NCBI RefSeq assembly: GCF_039697315.1 | Contig: NZ_CP155619.1 | Span: forward strand, 1,736,001-1,800,000 | Reading direction: 5' to 3' | Source of the DNA: Pseudomonas abietaniphila | GTDB lineage: Bacteria > Pseudomonadota > Gammaproteobacteria > Pseudomonadales > Pseudomonadaceae | Length of the DNA stretch: 64,000 bases | In this document: in pieces, positions 26,786 to 36,216 of the stretch | Position numbering within the stretch: the first letter of the stretch is position 1 | How the letters are laid out: each line of letters begins with the position of its first letter | Made by a program: the position numbers and the translations under genes | The notes under the pieces: model-generated | What the model was told of the DNA's origin: nothing | The model's input: the letters and a program-made list of their open reading frames with translations, nothing else | Database searches by the model: none

Positions 26786-26879
26786 CTGTGGGAGCGAGCT
26801 TGCTCGCGAAAGCGGTGTATCAGTCAACATCAATGCTGAATGCTACATCTCATTCGCGAGCACGCTCGCTCCCACAGTG
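26786..26879. repeat. Family A REP pair between recO and era
   Basis: ACTGTGGGAGCGAGCTTGCT with CGCGAA, and facing TTCGCGAGCACGCTCGCTCC with CACAGT, form a BIME-like inverted pair 94 bp long. It sits in the middle of a leftward operon, so it may shape mRNA processing rather than end transcription. Confidence 0.92.
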
Positions 26880-26898
26880 AATCGGTTTACAGCCAGAC

Positions 26899-27801
26899 TT
26901 ACAGGTCGCCGTAACCCAGAGAACGCAAGGCGCGCTCATCATCGGACCAGCCGCCTTTGACCTTGACCCACAGGTTGAGCATGACCTTGGAATCGAACAG
27001 CACTTCCATGTCGCGGCGCGCATCGCTACCGATGCGCTTGATGCGCTCGCCCTTGTCGCCAATGATGATTTTCTTCTGGCCGTCACGCTCGACGAGAATC
27101 AACGCATGAATGTGCAGGGTCTTGCCCTGCTGCTTGAATTCTTCGATTTCGACGGTGATCTGGTACGGAAGCTCGGCGCCCAGTTGACGCATGATCTTCT
27201 CGCGAACCAGTTCCGCCGCCAGGAAACGGCTGCTGCGATCAGTGATCTGGTCTTCCGGAAAGAAGTGATCGTTCTCGGGCAGATGCTCGGCAATCACCTT
27301 CTCCAGCGCTTCCAGGTTATGACCCTGCTGCGCCGAAATCGGAATGATCTGCGCGTTTGGCAGTTGTTCCTGCAACCAGGACAGGTGCGGCATCAGGTCG
27401 GCCTTGTCCTCGATGCGGTCAGTCTTGTTCAGTGCGACGATCAGCGGGCCGGTCACGTACTGCACGCGCTCCAGCACCATCTGGTCTTCATCCGTCCACT
27501 TGGTGCGGTCCACCACGAAAATCACCACATCGACGTCTTTCAACGCCGCCGAAGCGGTCTTGTTCATGTAGCGGTTGAGCGCCTTGTCACTGCCCTTGTG
27601 CATGCCGGGGGTGTCGACGTAGATCGCCTGAACGTCGCCTTCGGTCTTGATGCCCAGCATGTTGTGACGGGTGGTCTGCGGCTTGCGCGAGGTGATCGCG
27701 AGTTTCTGGCCGAGAATGTGGTTCAACAGCGTCGACTTGCCCACGTTTGGCCGGCCGACGATGGCGACATAGCCACAGCGTGTTGCAGTTGAATCAGTCA
27801 T
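26899..27801 (-). CDS. era: GTPase Era
   Basis: Era is an essential GTPase that binds the 3' end of 16S rRNA during small-subunit maturation. The protein has 300 residues with G1 GRPNVGKS, G3 DTPGMH, G4 NKTD and a C-terminal KH domain ([20 protein letters not shown]). ATG 27801 ([16 protein letters not shown]) is chosen. The start overlaps the end of rnc by 8 bp, so RNase III and Era are translationally coupled, matching their joint role in rRNA processing. Confidence 0.97.
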   Translation of the reverse strand: MTDSTATRCGYVAIVGRPNVGKSTLLNHILGQKLAITSRKPQTTRHNMLGIKTEGDVQAIYVDTPGMHKGSDKALNRYMNKTASAALKDVDVVIFVVDRTKWTDEDQMVLERVQYVTGPLIVALNKTDRIEDKADLMPHLSWLQEQLPNAQIIPISAQQGHNLEALEKVIAEHLPENDHFFPEDQITDRSSRFLAAELVREKIMRQLGAELPYQITVEIEEFKQQGKTLHIHALILVERDGQKKIIIGDKGERIKRIGSDARRDMEVLFDSKVMLNLWVKVKGGWSDDERALRSLGYGDL

Positions 27802-28483
27802 TGCCGTTCTCCACACCCAGGGCGATGAGGGCTGCGGCCGCGGCTACCTGTTCGGCAATGCGACGGCTGACACCTTGTCCCCGGCTTTTTTCGTTCAATA
27901 AGGTGATCTCGCATTCGACGAAAAACGTTCGGCAATGCGGTTCGCCCTGAATGTCCACCACTTCGTAGCGCGGCAATTCACAGGCGCGGGACTGAAGGAA
28001 TTCCTGCAGTCGGGTTTTAGGGTCTTTGTTGGTGTCGACCAGCGTCAGACTCTCGAACTCGCTGGCCAGCCAGGCGAGAACGCGTTCACGCGCCATCTCC
28101 ATGCCGGAATCCAGATAGATCGCGCCAATCAACGCCTCCAGCGCATCCGCCAGAATCGATTCACGACGGAAGCCACCGCTCTTGAGCTCACCGGAGCCCA
28201 ATCGCAGATACTCACCCAGGTCGAAACCACGGGCCAGCAGCGCCAGGGTTTCACCTTTTACCAGCCGGGCGCGCAGACGCGACAGCTGACCTTCACGGGC
28301 CTGGGGAAAACGCTCGAACAGCGCTTCCCCTGCCACGAAGTTGAGGATGGCATCACCGAGGAATTCCAGACGCTCGTTGTTGCGGCCGGCAAAACTACGG
28401 TGGGTCAAGGCCAGAACCATCAGTTCCTGATCCTTGAAGGTATAGCCGAGCTGACGCTCCAGGCGACTCAATGACACGCTCAC
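27794..28483 (-). CDS. rnc: Ribonuclease III
   Basis: RNase III cleaves double-stranded RNA, including the 30S rRNA precursor. The 229-residue protein has the catalytic signature [15 protein letters not shown] at about residues 34-48, the second acidic cluster in [15 protein letters not shown], and a C-terminal dsRNA-binding domain ([13 protein letters not shown] through [16 protein letters not shown]). The start overlaps the stop of the DUF4845 gene at 28480-28483. RNase III often cuts its own operon leader; no such site can be assigned here by eye. Confidence 0.97.
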   Translation of the reverse strand: MSVSLSRLERQLGYTFKDQELMVLALTHRSFAGRNNERLEFLGDAILNFVAGEALFERFPQAREGQLSRLRARLVKGETLALLARGFDLGEYLRLGSGELKSGGFRRESILADALEALIGAIYLDSGMEMARERVLAWLASEFESLTLVDTNKDPKTRLQEFLQSRACELPRYEVVDIQGEPHCRTFFVECEITLLNEKSRGQGVSRRIAEQVAAAAALIALGVENGND

Positions 28484-28857
28484 GGTTTACCCACGCTGAA
28501 TTCGTGGTCGAACTTGACCACCAGATCGATGTTCTGGATCAGTGGCTCACGATTCTCGTATTTCAAATGGGCGAGGAACCTGTTGTTCTCCGTCGTCACA
28601 CTTAACGCCTTGTTCAAATCCAAATCCCGAATGTTATTGACCTGCATGCCTTTGGCGACGTAGTCGTAGAAATCCCTGGTCGTGTTGATTTCTGCGGCAT
28701 TGTCCGTACCGGCGGCTTCGATGATTTTCTTCATCGACATGTAATCGAGGTAGTGCGGCACCACTTTGGCTGCGGTACTCGCGGCAAATGCAAGGACAGC
28801 CAGCAACACCAGCCACCCAATAAACGACAAGCCTTTTTGCGAACCGGCAGATGTCAT
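28480..28857 (-). CDS. DUF4845 small membrane protein
   Basis: This 125-residue protein has one N-terminal membrane helix ([19 protein letters not shown]) and an exported alpha/beta domain: [15 protein letters not shown], then [20 protein letters not shown] near the end. It is the conserved gene always found between lepB and rnc in Pseudomonas. The type IV pilin-like N-terminus without a clear prepilin site is notable. Its function is unknown. I use ATG 28857 ([12 protein letters not shown]) rather than 28869. It overlaps rnc by 4 bp. Confidence 0.88.
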   Translation of the reverse strand: MTSAGSQKGLSFIGWLVLLAVLAFAASTAAKVVPHYLDYMSMKKIIEAAGTDNAAEINTTRDFYDYVAKGMQVNNIRDLDLNKALSVTTENNRFLAHLKYENREPLIQNIDLVVKFDHEFSVGKP

Positions 28858-28931
28858 GTGTGCCCTCAAGAATAGCCCTTCCCTGCTGCGTGCAAGGTCA
28901 GCCTTGCAGCATAGCCCGCCGAAATGACATA

Positions 28932-28954
28932 CGGCGCTGTGTCACACAGCGCCG
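28932..28954 (-). terminator. Perfect hairpin after lepB
   Basis: CGGCGCTGTG (28932-28941) pairs perfectly with CACAGCGCCG (28945-28954) around a 3-nt loop, directly after the lepB stop at 28961. There is no U-tract, so it may be a processing or 3'-protecting hairpin within the operon rather than a full terminator. Confidence 0.6.
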
Positions 28955-28960
28955 CATCGG

Positions 28961-29815
28961 TTACTTGATCAGCCCGACTCGCGAGAAGTTCGGGAAGTGA
29001 CTGAGCTTCGGCTCAGGCCAGCTCATCCACACTGCAAAGGCCTTGCCGACGATGTTCTTGTCGGGAACCATGCCCAGCTCGTCTTTGGGAATATTGGGGT
29101 CATCCCAGTAACGGCTGTCGTTGGAGTTGTCGCGGTTGTCACCCATCATGAAGTAATGACCGGCCGGAACCGTCCACTCATGATCGGGCGGCGCGCGGTA
29201 GCGGCTCATCTCCAGGCGGATCTGATGCTGGACTTCACCCAGCTTCTCTTCGTACAGCTCGGCGCTGCCCAATGTACCGGGTTCGGAGCCAATCAGCTGC
29301 TTGGCAACCATCTGTCCATTGACGAACAGTTGCTTGTCATTGGTGTAGCGAATCACGTCGCCCGGCAGACCTACAACACGCTTGATGTAGTTGACGTTCG
29401 GGTCGCTCGGGTAGCGAAAGACCATCACGTCGCCCCGCGCCGGGTCGCTTACCGGGATGACTTTCATGTCGATCACCGGCAGACGGATACCGTAGGAAAA
29501 CTTGTTGACCAGGATGAAATCGCCCACATCCAGCGTCGGTTTCATCGAGCCCGAAGGAATCTGGAAGGGCTCGACGAGAAACGAGCGCAACACCAGCACG
29601 ATGAACAACACGGGAAAGAACGACTTGCCGTATTCGACCAGCAACGGCTCCTTGTTCAGCTGTTCGACGACAGCGACGTCCGGCTGGCTCACGCTGCCCT
29701 CATAATTCGCTATCGCAGTCCGCCGACGCGGCGCCAGTATGATCAGATCGAACAAGGCCAGCAGGCCGCAGACAAACACGGCGATGACCAACAACAGCGG
29801 GAAATTTAGTGACAT
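28961..29815 (-). CDS. lepB: Signal peptidase I
   Basis: LepB removes signal peptides from exported proteins at the outer face of the inner membrane. The protein has 284 residues with two N-terminal membrane helices (about 4-24 and 58-78). The catalytic dyad is S90 (IPSGSMKPTL) and K145 (YIKRVVGLPGD), at the same numbering as in E. coli. The C-terminal box GDNRDNSNDSRYW is also present. It lies 9 bp after lepA, as expected for the lepAB operon. Confidence 0.97.
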   Translation of the reverse strand: MSLNFPLLLVIAVFVCGLLALFDLIILAPRRRTAIANYEGSVSQPDVAVVEQLNKEPLLVEYGKSFFPVLFIVLVLRSFLVEPFQIPSGSMKPTLDVGDFILVNKFSYGIRLPVIDMKVIPVSDPARGDVMVFRYPSDPNVNYIKRVVGLPGDVIRYTNDKQLFVNGQMVAKQLIGSEPGTLGSAELYEEKLGEVQHQIRLEMSRYRAPPDHEWTVPAGHYFMMGDNRDNSNDSRYWDDPNIPKDELGMVPDKNIVGKAFAVWMSWPEPKLSHFPNFSRVGLIK

Positions 29816-29824
29816 AGGGCCTGA

Positions 29825-31621
29825 CTATTCCAACCTGAGCACTGCAAGGAAGGCTTCTTGTGGAATTTCCACGTTGCCGACCTGCTTCATGCGTTTCTTA
29901 CCGGCCTTCTGCTTTTCAAGCAGTTTGCGTTTACGGCTCACGTCGCCGCCGTAACATTTGGCCAGTACGTTCTTTCTGAGCGCCTTGACGGTTGTACGCG
30001 CGATAATCTGGCCGCCGATGGCAGCCTGGATTGCCACGTCGAACATCTGACGAGGAATCAGTTCTTTCATCTTTTCAGTCAACGCCCGCCCTTTGTAGGC
30101 CGCGTTGTCACGGTGCACGATCAACGCCAGCGCGTCGACCTTGTCGCCGTTGATCAGCACATCCAGCTTCACCAGGTTCGCCGACTGGTAACGATCGAAA
30201 TGATAGTCCAGCGACGCGTAGCCGCGGCTGGTCGACTTCAGGCGATCGAAGAAATCCAGGACCACTTCGTTCATCGGCAGATCGTAGGTCACTTGAACCT
30301 GCGTGCCGAGGAACAGCATGTCGTGCTGAATACCCCGTTTTTCGATACACAGCGTAATGACGTTGCCCAGGTGCTCTTGAGGCACAAGGATGTTCGCCCG
30401 TACGATCGGCTCACGCATGTCCTCGATACTGGAGAGGTCCGGCAGCTTCGACGGGTTGTCGACGTAAATGGTTTCACCGGTCTTGAGCAACAGCTCAAAG
30501 ATTACAGTCGGCGCCGTGGTGATCAGGTCCAGGTCGTATTCGCGCTCAAGGCGCTCCTGGATAATCTCCATGTGCAGCATGCCGAGGAAGCCGCAACGGA
30601 AGCCGAAGCCCAGCGCGTCGGAGCTTTCCGGGGTGTACTGCAGAGACGAGTCGTTGAGGGTGAGCTTCTGCAACGCTTCGCGGAAATCTTCGAAGTCGTC
30701 GGAGCTGACCGGAAACAGACCGGCGTAAACCTGCGGCTGAATGCGTTTGAAACCAGGCAGCACTTCGACGTCAGGCGTGGTGCTCAGGGTCAGGGTGTCA
30801 CCGACCGGTGCACCGTGAATGTCCTTGATGCCTGCGATGATGAAGCCTACTTCGCCTGCCTTCAGATCGACCGTAGCCGTGTGCTTGGGGTTGAAAACGC
30901 CCACGCTGTCGACCAGGTGAATCTTGCCGGTCGACTTGACGAGGATCTTGTCGCCCTTCTTGACGCGGCCGTGACGCACGCGAACGAGGGAAACAACGCC
31001 CAGATAGTTGTCGAACCAGGAGTCGATGATCAACGCTTGCAGCGGGTCTTCGATGTTGCCGGTCGGCGCGGGAATGGTCTGGACCAGACGTTCCAGCACC
31101 TCATCCACGCCCATGCCGCTCTTGGCGCTGCACGCGACGGCGTCGGTGGCATCGATGCCGATGATCTTCTCGATCTCTTCCTTGACGCGGTCCGGATCGG
31201 CCTGCGGCAGGTCCATCTTGTTCAGGACCGGCATGACTTCCAGGCCCTGCTCGATGGCGGTGTAGCAGTTGGCAACGGACTGCGCTTCCACGCCTTGACC
31301 GGCATCGACCACCAGCAGCGCGCCTTCGCAGGCGGCCAGCGAGCGACTGACTTCATAGGTGAAGTCGACATGGCCCGGGGTGTCGATGAAGTTCAGCTGG
31401 TAGGTGATGCCGTCCTTTGCCTTGTAATAAAGGGTGACGCTGTGGGCCTTGATCGTGATCCCGCGCTCACGCTCCAGGTCCATGGAATCAAGCACCTGAG
31501 CTTCCATTTCGCGCTCGGACAGGCCGCCGCACATCTGAATGAAACGGTCAGCCAGCGTCGACTTGCCATGGTCAATGTGGGCGATGATGGAGAAATTGCG
31601 GATATGACTCAAATCACTCAC
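29825..31621 (-). CDS. lepA: Elongation factor 4 (LepA)
   Basis: LepA is a ribosome-bound translational GTPase that acts in initiation and back-translocation. The protein has 598 residues, the standard length. GTPase motifs are [21 protein letters not shown] and NKMDLP. The EF-G-like domains follow, and the LepA-specific C-terminus ends ...[17 protein letters not shown]. It is first in a leftward block with lepB and DUF4845. The mucD terminator at 31747-31776 isolates it from the algU operon upstream. Confidence 0.98.
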   Translation of the reverse strand: MSDLSHIRNFSIIAHIDHGKSTLADRFIQMCGGLSEREMEAQVLDSMDLERERGITIKAHSVTLYYKAKDGITYQLNFIDTPGHVDFTYEVSRSLAACEGALLVVDAGQGVEAQSVANCYTAIEQGLEVMPVLNKMDLPQADPDRVKEEIEKIIGIDATDAVACSAKSGMGVDEVLERLVQTIPAPTGNIEDPLQALIIDSWFDNYLGVVSLVRVRHGRVKKGDKILVKSTGKIHLVDSVGVFNPKHTATVDLKAGEVGFIIAGIKDIHGAPVGDTLTLSTTPDVEVLPGFKRIQPQVYAGLFPVSSDDFEDFREALQKLTLNDSSLQYTPESSDALGFGFRCGFLGMLHMEIIQERLEREYDLDLITTAPTVIFELLLKTGETIYVDNPSKLPDLSSIEDMREPIVRANILVPQEHLGNVITLCIEKRGIQHDMLFLGTQVQVTYDLPMNEVVLDFFDRLKSTSRGYASLDYHFDRYQSANLVKLDVLINGDKVDALALIVHRDNAAYKGRALTEKMKELIPRQMFDVAIQAAIGGQIIARTTVKALRKNVLAKCYGGDVSRKRKLLEKQKAGKKRMKQVGNVEIPQEAFLAVLRLE

Positions 31622-31746
31622 GGATCAACACTCGAAAAAGGTTGCAGGCAGACTGCCCGCCGAAAAATAGCCGGGAATTGTACCTGAAGGAAGGCTTGGG
31701 CGTCACGTTCACACGTGACCGCAGAGAGCCGCAAGACCGCCGGGCA

Positions 31747-31776
31747 CAAAAAAGGAGCGGACCTGCCGCTCCTTTT
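31747..31776 (-). terminator. Intrinsic terminator after mucD
   Basis: On the minus strand AAAAGGAGCGG (plus 31776-31766) pairs with CCGCTCCTTTT (plus 31760-31750) around a 5-nt loop and continues into T-rich sequence. It lies 15 bp after the mucD stop. Confidence 0.92.
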
Positions 31777-31790
31777 CCCGTCATGGCTGA

Positions 31791-33227
31791 TTATTCCGCC
31801 AGTTTGAAGGTGATGAACGTGGCGCGCCCCTGACGCAGAACCCGCATCGAGACCGAGCGATTCTTCGGCAGGCTTTTGGCCACCTCAGTGAACTGCTTGG
31901 CCGAGGTGATAGCCTGATTATTCAGGTGAGTGATCACATCGCCGGTTTGCAGGCCGATCAGCGAAGCCGGACCGTCCTGCACGTCTTTGATCAAGACGCC
32001 GCCTTTGAGGTCCAAAGACTTCATTTGCTCAGCGGTCAGGTCAGTGACCGAAACGCCCAGGCGGTTGCTGTTGCGCTCCACACCCGAATCAGCTGCGCCC
32101 ATCTCTTCGCCTTCAGCCGGCAGAGCCCCTACCGTCACGGTCAGCTTCTGGCGCTTGCCGTCGCGAATGACTTCCAGCTCGGCCTTGCTGCCGTCCTTCA
32201 GGTTGCCGATCAGGTGTGGCAAATCCGCCGACATGACGATAGGCGTGCCGTTGGCGCTGAGAATCACGTCACCGACCTGCAGACCGCCTTTGGCTGCCGG
32301 GCCGTCGTCAAGAACCTGCGCCACCAGCGCACCGGCCGGTTTGTCCAGACCAAACGACTCGGCCAGATCCTTGTTCACTTCCTGAATCACGACACCCAGC
32401 CAGCCACGGTTAACTTTGCCGTTCGCCTTGAGCTGATTGGCAACGTCCATGGCCACGTCGATCGGAATCGCAAACGACAGCCCCATGAAACCGCCGGAGC
32501 GGGTGAAGATTTGCGAGTTGATACCCACGACTTCACCGGCCATGTTGAAAAGCGGACCACCGGAGTTACCCGGGTTGATCGCCACGTCAGTCTGGATGAA
32601 CGGCACATAGGTGTCGTTCGGCAGGCTGCGGCCCTTGGCGCTGACGATACCTTTGGTCACCGAGTGATCAAAACCGAACGGCGAACCGATGGCCAAGACC
32701 CACTCGCCGACTTTCAGCTTGTCGGAGTTGCCCAGTTTGACGGTTGGCAGATCCTTGCCATCGATCTTCAGAACCGCCACATCGGTGCGCGGGTCGGTGC
32801 CGATAAGCTTGGCTTTCATTTCGCTGCGATCGGACAGACGCACGAGGATCTCGTCAGCCCCGTCGATCACGTGGTTGTTGGTCAGGATAAAACCATCCGC
32901 GGAGATGATGAAACCCGAACCCAGCGATTGCGCTTCGCGCTGGCGGTCGCCCTTGCCCGACCCTGGCGGACGCGACCCCGGCGGCATGCTGCGCTCCAGA
33001 AATTCGCGCAACATCGGTGGCAGACCTTCGAGATCTGGCGCTTGCCCTTGAGCCACCGAGCGATCCGGCAGCTTCTGGCGAGTACTGATGTTCACAACGG
33101 CGGGCGAAGCCTGCTCCACCAGCGATGTGAAGTCCGGCAGGGCTTCGGCCTGCGCAGTGAGGACCTGACCGAGCATCAGCACGGCGGCCATCCAGGACAG
33201 ATAGGTTTTCAAGCGTGGTATCGACAT
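31791..33227 (-). CDS. mucD: Periplasmic serine protease MucD (DegP/DegQ family)
   Basis: MucD is a periplasmic quality-control protease that keeps the AlgU envelope-stress/alginate response in check. The 478-residue precursor has a signal peptide ending at AQA-EALPDF. The catalytic triad is H119 (NNHVIDGADE), D149 (RTDVAVL) and S222 (NPGNSGGPLF). Two PDZ domains follow (about 265-355 and 385-475). I chose ATG 33227 because upstream starts only lengthen the leader. It is the fourth gene of the algU cluster, but 311 bp of non-coding DNA with a hairpin separates it from mucB, so separate expression is likely. Confidence 0.95.
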   Translation of the reverse strand: MSIPRLKTYLSWMAAVLMLGQVLTAQAEALPDFTSLVEQASPAVVNISTRQKLPDRSVAQGQAPDLEGLPPMLREFLERSMPPGSRPPGSGKGDRQREAQSLGSGFIISADGFILTNNHVIDGADEILVRLSDRSEMKAKLIGTDPRTDVAVLKIDGKDLPTVKLGNSDKLKVGEWVLAIGSPFGFDHSVTKGIVSAKGRSLPNDTYVPFIQTDVAINPGNSGGPLFNMAGEVVGINSQIFTRSGGFMGLSFAIPIDVAMDVANQLKANGKVNRGWLGVVIQEVNKDLAESFGLDKPAGALVAQVLDDGPAAKGGLQVGDVILSANGTPIVMSADLPHLIGNLKDGSKAELEVIRDGKRQKLTVTVGALPAEGEEMGAADSGVERNSNRLGVSVTDLTAEQMKSLDLKGGVLIKDVQDGPASLIGLQTGDVITHLNNQAITSAKQFTEVAKSLPKNRSVSMRVLRQGRATFITFKLAE

Positions 33228-33538
33228 ACGGCTCCCGTTCACAACGAGCATGGTTAAGCGGTACGAACCGACAGGTTCGAGGAGCATCTGCACATCGCAG
33301 TCTTGCTCAGTGCGTGGCTCTCAGCCAGTTTTACTCTCAATCAGCTTTCTGAAAGCTGAAACAACAAAAGGCCAGAGCCGCGAAGCTGTGACCTATAGAA
33401 AAAAAAGAATGTGATTGCAACCTGCAAAGCTGACCAAACATTTCAGCCTCTCGTCCCGAGCCCGAAAACACTGGGCTTATGGCATGAAACGCCCAATATG
33501 AAACCTTTTTCATAGAGGGCGTTTACCGTTTCGTCAGG
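33228..33538. other. Non-coding gap between mucB and mucD where mucC would be expected
   Basis: This 311-bp stretch has no open frame resembling mucC. It holds the hairpin at 33487-33524 and AT-rich sequence around 33395-33415, where a mucD promoter could lie. No AlgU-type GAACTT box was found here. Confidence 0.7.
33487..33524 (-). terminator. Two-stem hairpin downstream of mucB
   Basis: Outer arms AAACGCCC (33487-33494) and GGGCGTTT (33517-33524) enclose inner arms ATGAAA (33498-33503) and TTTCAT (33508-33513), with symmetric 3-nt internal loops. It starts 15 bp after the mucB stop and may end or attenuate the algU-mucAB transcript. Confidence 0.65.
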
Positions 33539-34504
33539 TTACTTTTTGGTCGAGGCAGGCGCGGCGCCGTCGTTGCGCATGGACAGTGCGATCCGCTCGG
33601 CAGTACCGATCGGGATTTCCCCGACCACCGTCACCATGGCGTCACCCTTCGGTGTCGTCAAACGACGGGACACTGCCACGGTGGGCCCCAACTGAGTGCG
33701 GATGTCAGTGACAGCGGCGCCGCTGACAGGCTCTATGAACACCGAGAAGCGGGCCAGACCGTCGTCATACATGAGACTGGTGACCAACGACTTGGAGTCG
33801 GGATCTTTGCGCGCAGCGGCGCTGCTCAGCTCGAATCCTGGCGGCAACCAGTCTGAACGCCATGCAACCTGCTGCTTCTGCGCATCGACCTTGGCCTTGA
33901 CGACTTCGACCGGCTTGCAATCGGCGCTCGGCTGCAACATCTGATCAGTCGGTGCATCCGTGTCGAGCTCGGTAAACTGGAAGCGCTCAAGCAGTTGCCC
34001 TTTGTCGCTCAACAGCAGCGACTTAAGCGGCAGGCCGGTTTGAGTGTCCAGATGCAACTCGATGCCGTAACGATGCTGATCACGCGGCGTCAGCGTCACG
34101 ACGACCGCAGGCCTACCGGCCACCCTGGAATTGCCTCCGACCTTCATGTCGTACCACGCAGACAGCTTCGCTGCATCGAACGCATGCGCCGGGGAATCAG
34201 GGATATTCGAAACGCCCGCCACCAGGGTGCCGCTGACGCACTGGGTTACCCCATCGACGCGCAGTACTTCCTGGGCGGAGCCATCAAGCTGGAGAAGATG
34301 TTCACGAACCTTGCCATCGACAACCCGATGCCAGATTCGATGAGTGGAAAAGCTTCCATTGCGTTCATAAACGAAAGTGCCCTGGAAGCTTTGCTGCTGT
34401 TCTGCCTGCGCAAGACGCTTCAGCTGGTCTTGCGCTTCATCGGCATGAACTGGAAGGACCAGCCATCCACCAAGCAGAAGCGGCACTAGAGGGATGGCGC
34501 GCAT
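33539..34504 (-). CDS. mucB: Sigma-factor regulatory protein MucB (RseB family)
   Basis: MucB is a periplasmic protein that binds the periplasmic part of MucA and shields it from proteolysis; lipopolysaccharide and misfolded porins relieve this. The 321-residue precursor has a signal peptide ending VHA-DE. The RseB large domain starts with LAQAEQQQSFQGTFVYERN and the small C-terminal domain begins near residue 215 (WLPPGFEL). The gene lies 8 bp after mucA. It is followed by a hairpin rather than mucC. Confidence 0.95.
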   Translation of the reverse strand: MRAIPLVPLLLGGWLVLPVHADEAQDQLKRLAQAEQQQSFQGTFVYERNGSFSTHRIWHRVVDGKVREHLLQLDGSAQEVLRVDGVTQCVSGTLVAGVSNIPDSPAHAFDAAKLSAWYDMKVGGNSRVAGRPAVVVTLTPRDQHRYGIELHLDTQTGLPLKSLLLSDKGQLLERFQFTELDTDAPTDQMLQPSADCKPVEVVKAKVDAQKQQVAWRSDWLPPGFELSSAAARKDPDSKSLVTSLMYDDGLARFSVFIEPVSGAAVTDIRTQLGPTVAVSRRLTTPKGDAMVTVVGEIPIGTAERIALSMRNDGAAPASTKK

Positions 34505-34512
34505 GATCCTCC

Positions 34513-35103
34513 TTAACGGTTTTCCAGGCTGGCGGCGCGTGCATACGGCAGAGCGCTTTCAGTGCCTTTCAACGCAGCTTGTTGAGCGTGTTGACGCAAG
34601 TAACCTGGCAGGCGCTGGTCGTGCCAGCCGGCCTGGTTCTGCATGACGCCGCTGGCCATCGGGCCTGGAGCCTGCTCGCTTTCGGTGTAACCGGCCAGAA
34701 CCGCCGGGCCTTTTACCTGAGGCATGGCGACGTTGGCAGGCTGTGCCGATTGCTGAGCAAGTTGGGCACCTGCAATCTCGTCCTGGTTGTACAAGCGAAC
34801 GCCTGCCAGAACAGCCACGGTGACCGAAGCCGCAACAGCCAGACGACCGAGCGTGCGCCAAGGACCGCGACCGGCCTTCAGCGGGCTGATTTCATCGGCA
34901 ATCGCGGCAGATACGGCAGCCGAGATGTCCAGGTGAGGCATCAGCAATTCTTTATGCATTGCTGCACGAGCAATTTGATAACGCGACCATGTGGCACGTG
35001 TATCCGCATCGTCGATTGCATTGAGCACTCGACGTAATTCCAATTCGTCCGCTTCGTTATCCATCACCGCGGACAGCGATTCCTGCAGGGCTTCACGACT
35101 CAT
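34513..35103 (-). CDS. mucA: Anti-sigma factor MucA
   Basis: MucA is a single-pass inner-membrane protein that binds AlgU. The 196-residue protein has a cytoplasmic AlgU-binding N-terminus (MSREALQESLSAVMDNEAD), a membrane helix at about 84-104 (LGRLAVAASVTVAVLAGVRL) and a periplasmic tail with the MucB-binding region. The gene is full length, with no sign of the truncations known from mucoid P. aeruginosa isolates, so the strain should be non-mucoid by this criterion. I chose ATG 35103 over 35118. It lies 33 bp after algU. Confidence 0.95.
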   Translation of the reverse strand: MSREALQESLSAVMDNEADELELRRVLNAIDDADTRATWSRYQIARAAMHKELLMPHLDISAAVSAAIADEISPLKAGRGPWRTLGRLAVAASVTVAVLAGVRLYNQDEIAGAQLAQQSAQPANVAMPQVKGPAVLAGYTESEQAPGPMASGVMQNQAGWHDQRLPGYLRQHAQQAALKGTESALPYARAASLENR

Positions 35104-35136
35104 GGCGGTTCCTCTCATATGGCTGTCGCCGCTGTC

Positions 35137-35718
35137 TCAGGTTTCCTGCAACAAAGGCTGCAGGGCTTTATCAATGGCTTCCCGAGCGCGAAAAATGCGA
35201 GAGCGCACGGTACCAACCGGACATTGCATAACGCTCGCAATGTCTTCGTAACTCAGACCGTCAAACTCACGCAAAGTTAGAGCTGTACGCAAATCTTCTG
35301 GCAGTAGCTGGATGGTCCGATGGACGGTGCCTTCGATCTCATCCCTCAACAATGCACGCTCCGGCGACTCGATGTCCTTGAGGCCATGATCGCCGTCGTA
35401 GAACTCCGCGTCTTCAGATCTGACATCGCTGTCCGGCGGTCGCCGACCTCGCGACACCAGATAGTTTTTCGCCGTGTTAATGGCGATACGGTACAGCCAC
35501 GTATAAAACGCACTGTCGCCGCGGAAGTTCCCAAGCGCACGGTAAGCCTTGATAAAAGCCTCTTGCGCAACGTCCTGAGCTTCATGGGTGTCGTGGACGA
35601 ATCTCACGATCAACCCAAGAATTTTGTGCTGATATTTCACCACTAGCAGATCAAAAGCTCGCTTGTCGCCGCGCTGTACGCGCTCGACCAGTTGCTGATC
35701 CTCTTCCTGGGTTAGCAT
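35137..35718 (-). CDS. algU: ECF sigma factor AlgU (RpoE/AlgT)
   Basis: AlgU directs transcription of envelope-stress, osmoprotection and alginate genes. The protein has 193 residues from MLTQEEDQQLVERVQRGDKR. Region 2 (KYQHKILGLIVRFVHDTHEA, TWLYRIAINTAKNYL) and region 4 (LTLREFDGLSYEDIASVMQC) are intact. I chose ATG 35718, which matches the standard AlgU length; ATG 35724 would add two residues. Two AlgU-type promoters lie upstream (35778-35804, 35968-35995), consistent with autoregulation, and mucA-mucB follow in the same operon. Confidence 0.97.
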   Translation of the reverse strand: MLTQEEDQQLVERVQRGDKRAFDLLVVKYQHKILGLIVRFVHDTHEAQDVAQEAFIKAYRALGNFRGDSAFYTWLYRIAINTAKNYLVSRGRRPPDSDVRSEDAEFYDGDHGLKDIESPERALLRDEIEGTVHRTIQLLPEDLRTALTLREFDGLSYEDIASVMQCPVGTVRSRIFRAREAIDKALQPLLQET

Positions 35719-35776
35719 GAACACTCCTCATAGAGCTCAAAGGAGTGTCGCAGAGGCTGCTTCACAGGCTTGCAAA

Positions 35777-35804
35777 CATAGACTCGGGCTTTTCGCAAAA
35801 GTTC
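35777..35804 (-). promoter_or_regulatory. AlgU-dependent promoter upstream of algU (proximal)
   Basis: On the minus strand GAACTT (plus 35804-35799), 16 bp, then TCTATG (plus 35782-35777) matches the AlgU/RpoE consensus GAACTT N16-17 TCTGA. It ends about 59 bp upstream of the algU start. Confidence 0.75.
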
Positions 35805-35967
35805 TCCCCCCTTCAAGCAAGTTTCCGGCGAGCATCGGTAGCCCGCACGAAAAACGCAGCTCGAACCAGGTCGGCTGCGTGAATAATCTTGTCGTCGAAA
35901 GCGCTTGCGCAGATGTGGAAGCCATCCCCGCGCCACGCCGACGCTGTCCCTTTATCGGCAACCTTCT

Positions 35968-35995
35968 ATTGAACGTGGGGCTTTATGAAAAGTTC
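35968..35995 (-). promoter_or_regulatory. Second AlgU-type promoter upstream of algU (distal)
   Basis: On the minus strand GAACTT (plus 35995-35990), a 17-bp spacer and TCAAT (plus 35972-35968) match the consensus. Two tandem AlgU-dependent starts are also known for P. aeruginosa algU. The 498-bp region 35719-36216 otherwise holds no gene and must also carry the nadB promoter. Confidence 0.55.
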
Positions 35996-36216
35996 CCACA
36001 ATTCGCTTTAGAGCGTAAGACACACATCATGGTGTTTGTAGGATCCAATTCGAGCCTTGCCTCGCCATTGAGCTTGCCCGCCAAACGGTATGCACGATGT
36101 CGTGGAGTAGCGCACAATCCGCCCCCCGCTGTGATTCACAATTGCCATAAAATCGCAGCTATTGTGCCGTTCTCACCCTTTACATACTAGTGGCCACTTA
36201 GAAGCCGGAATACGTC

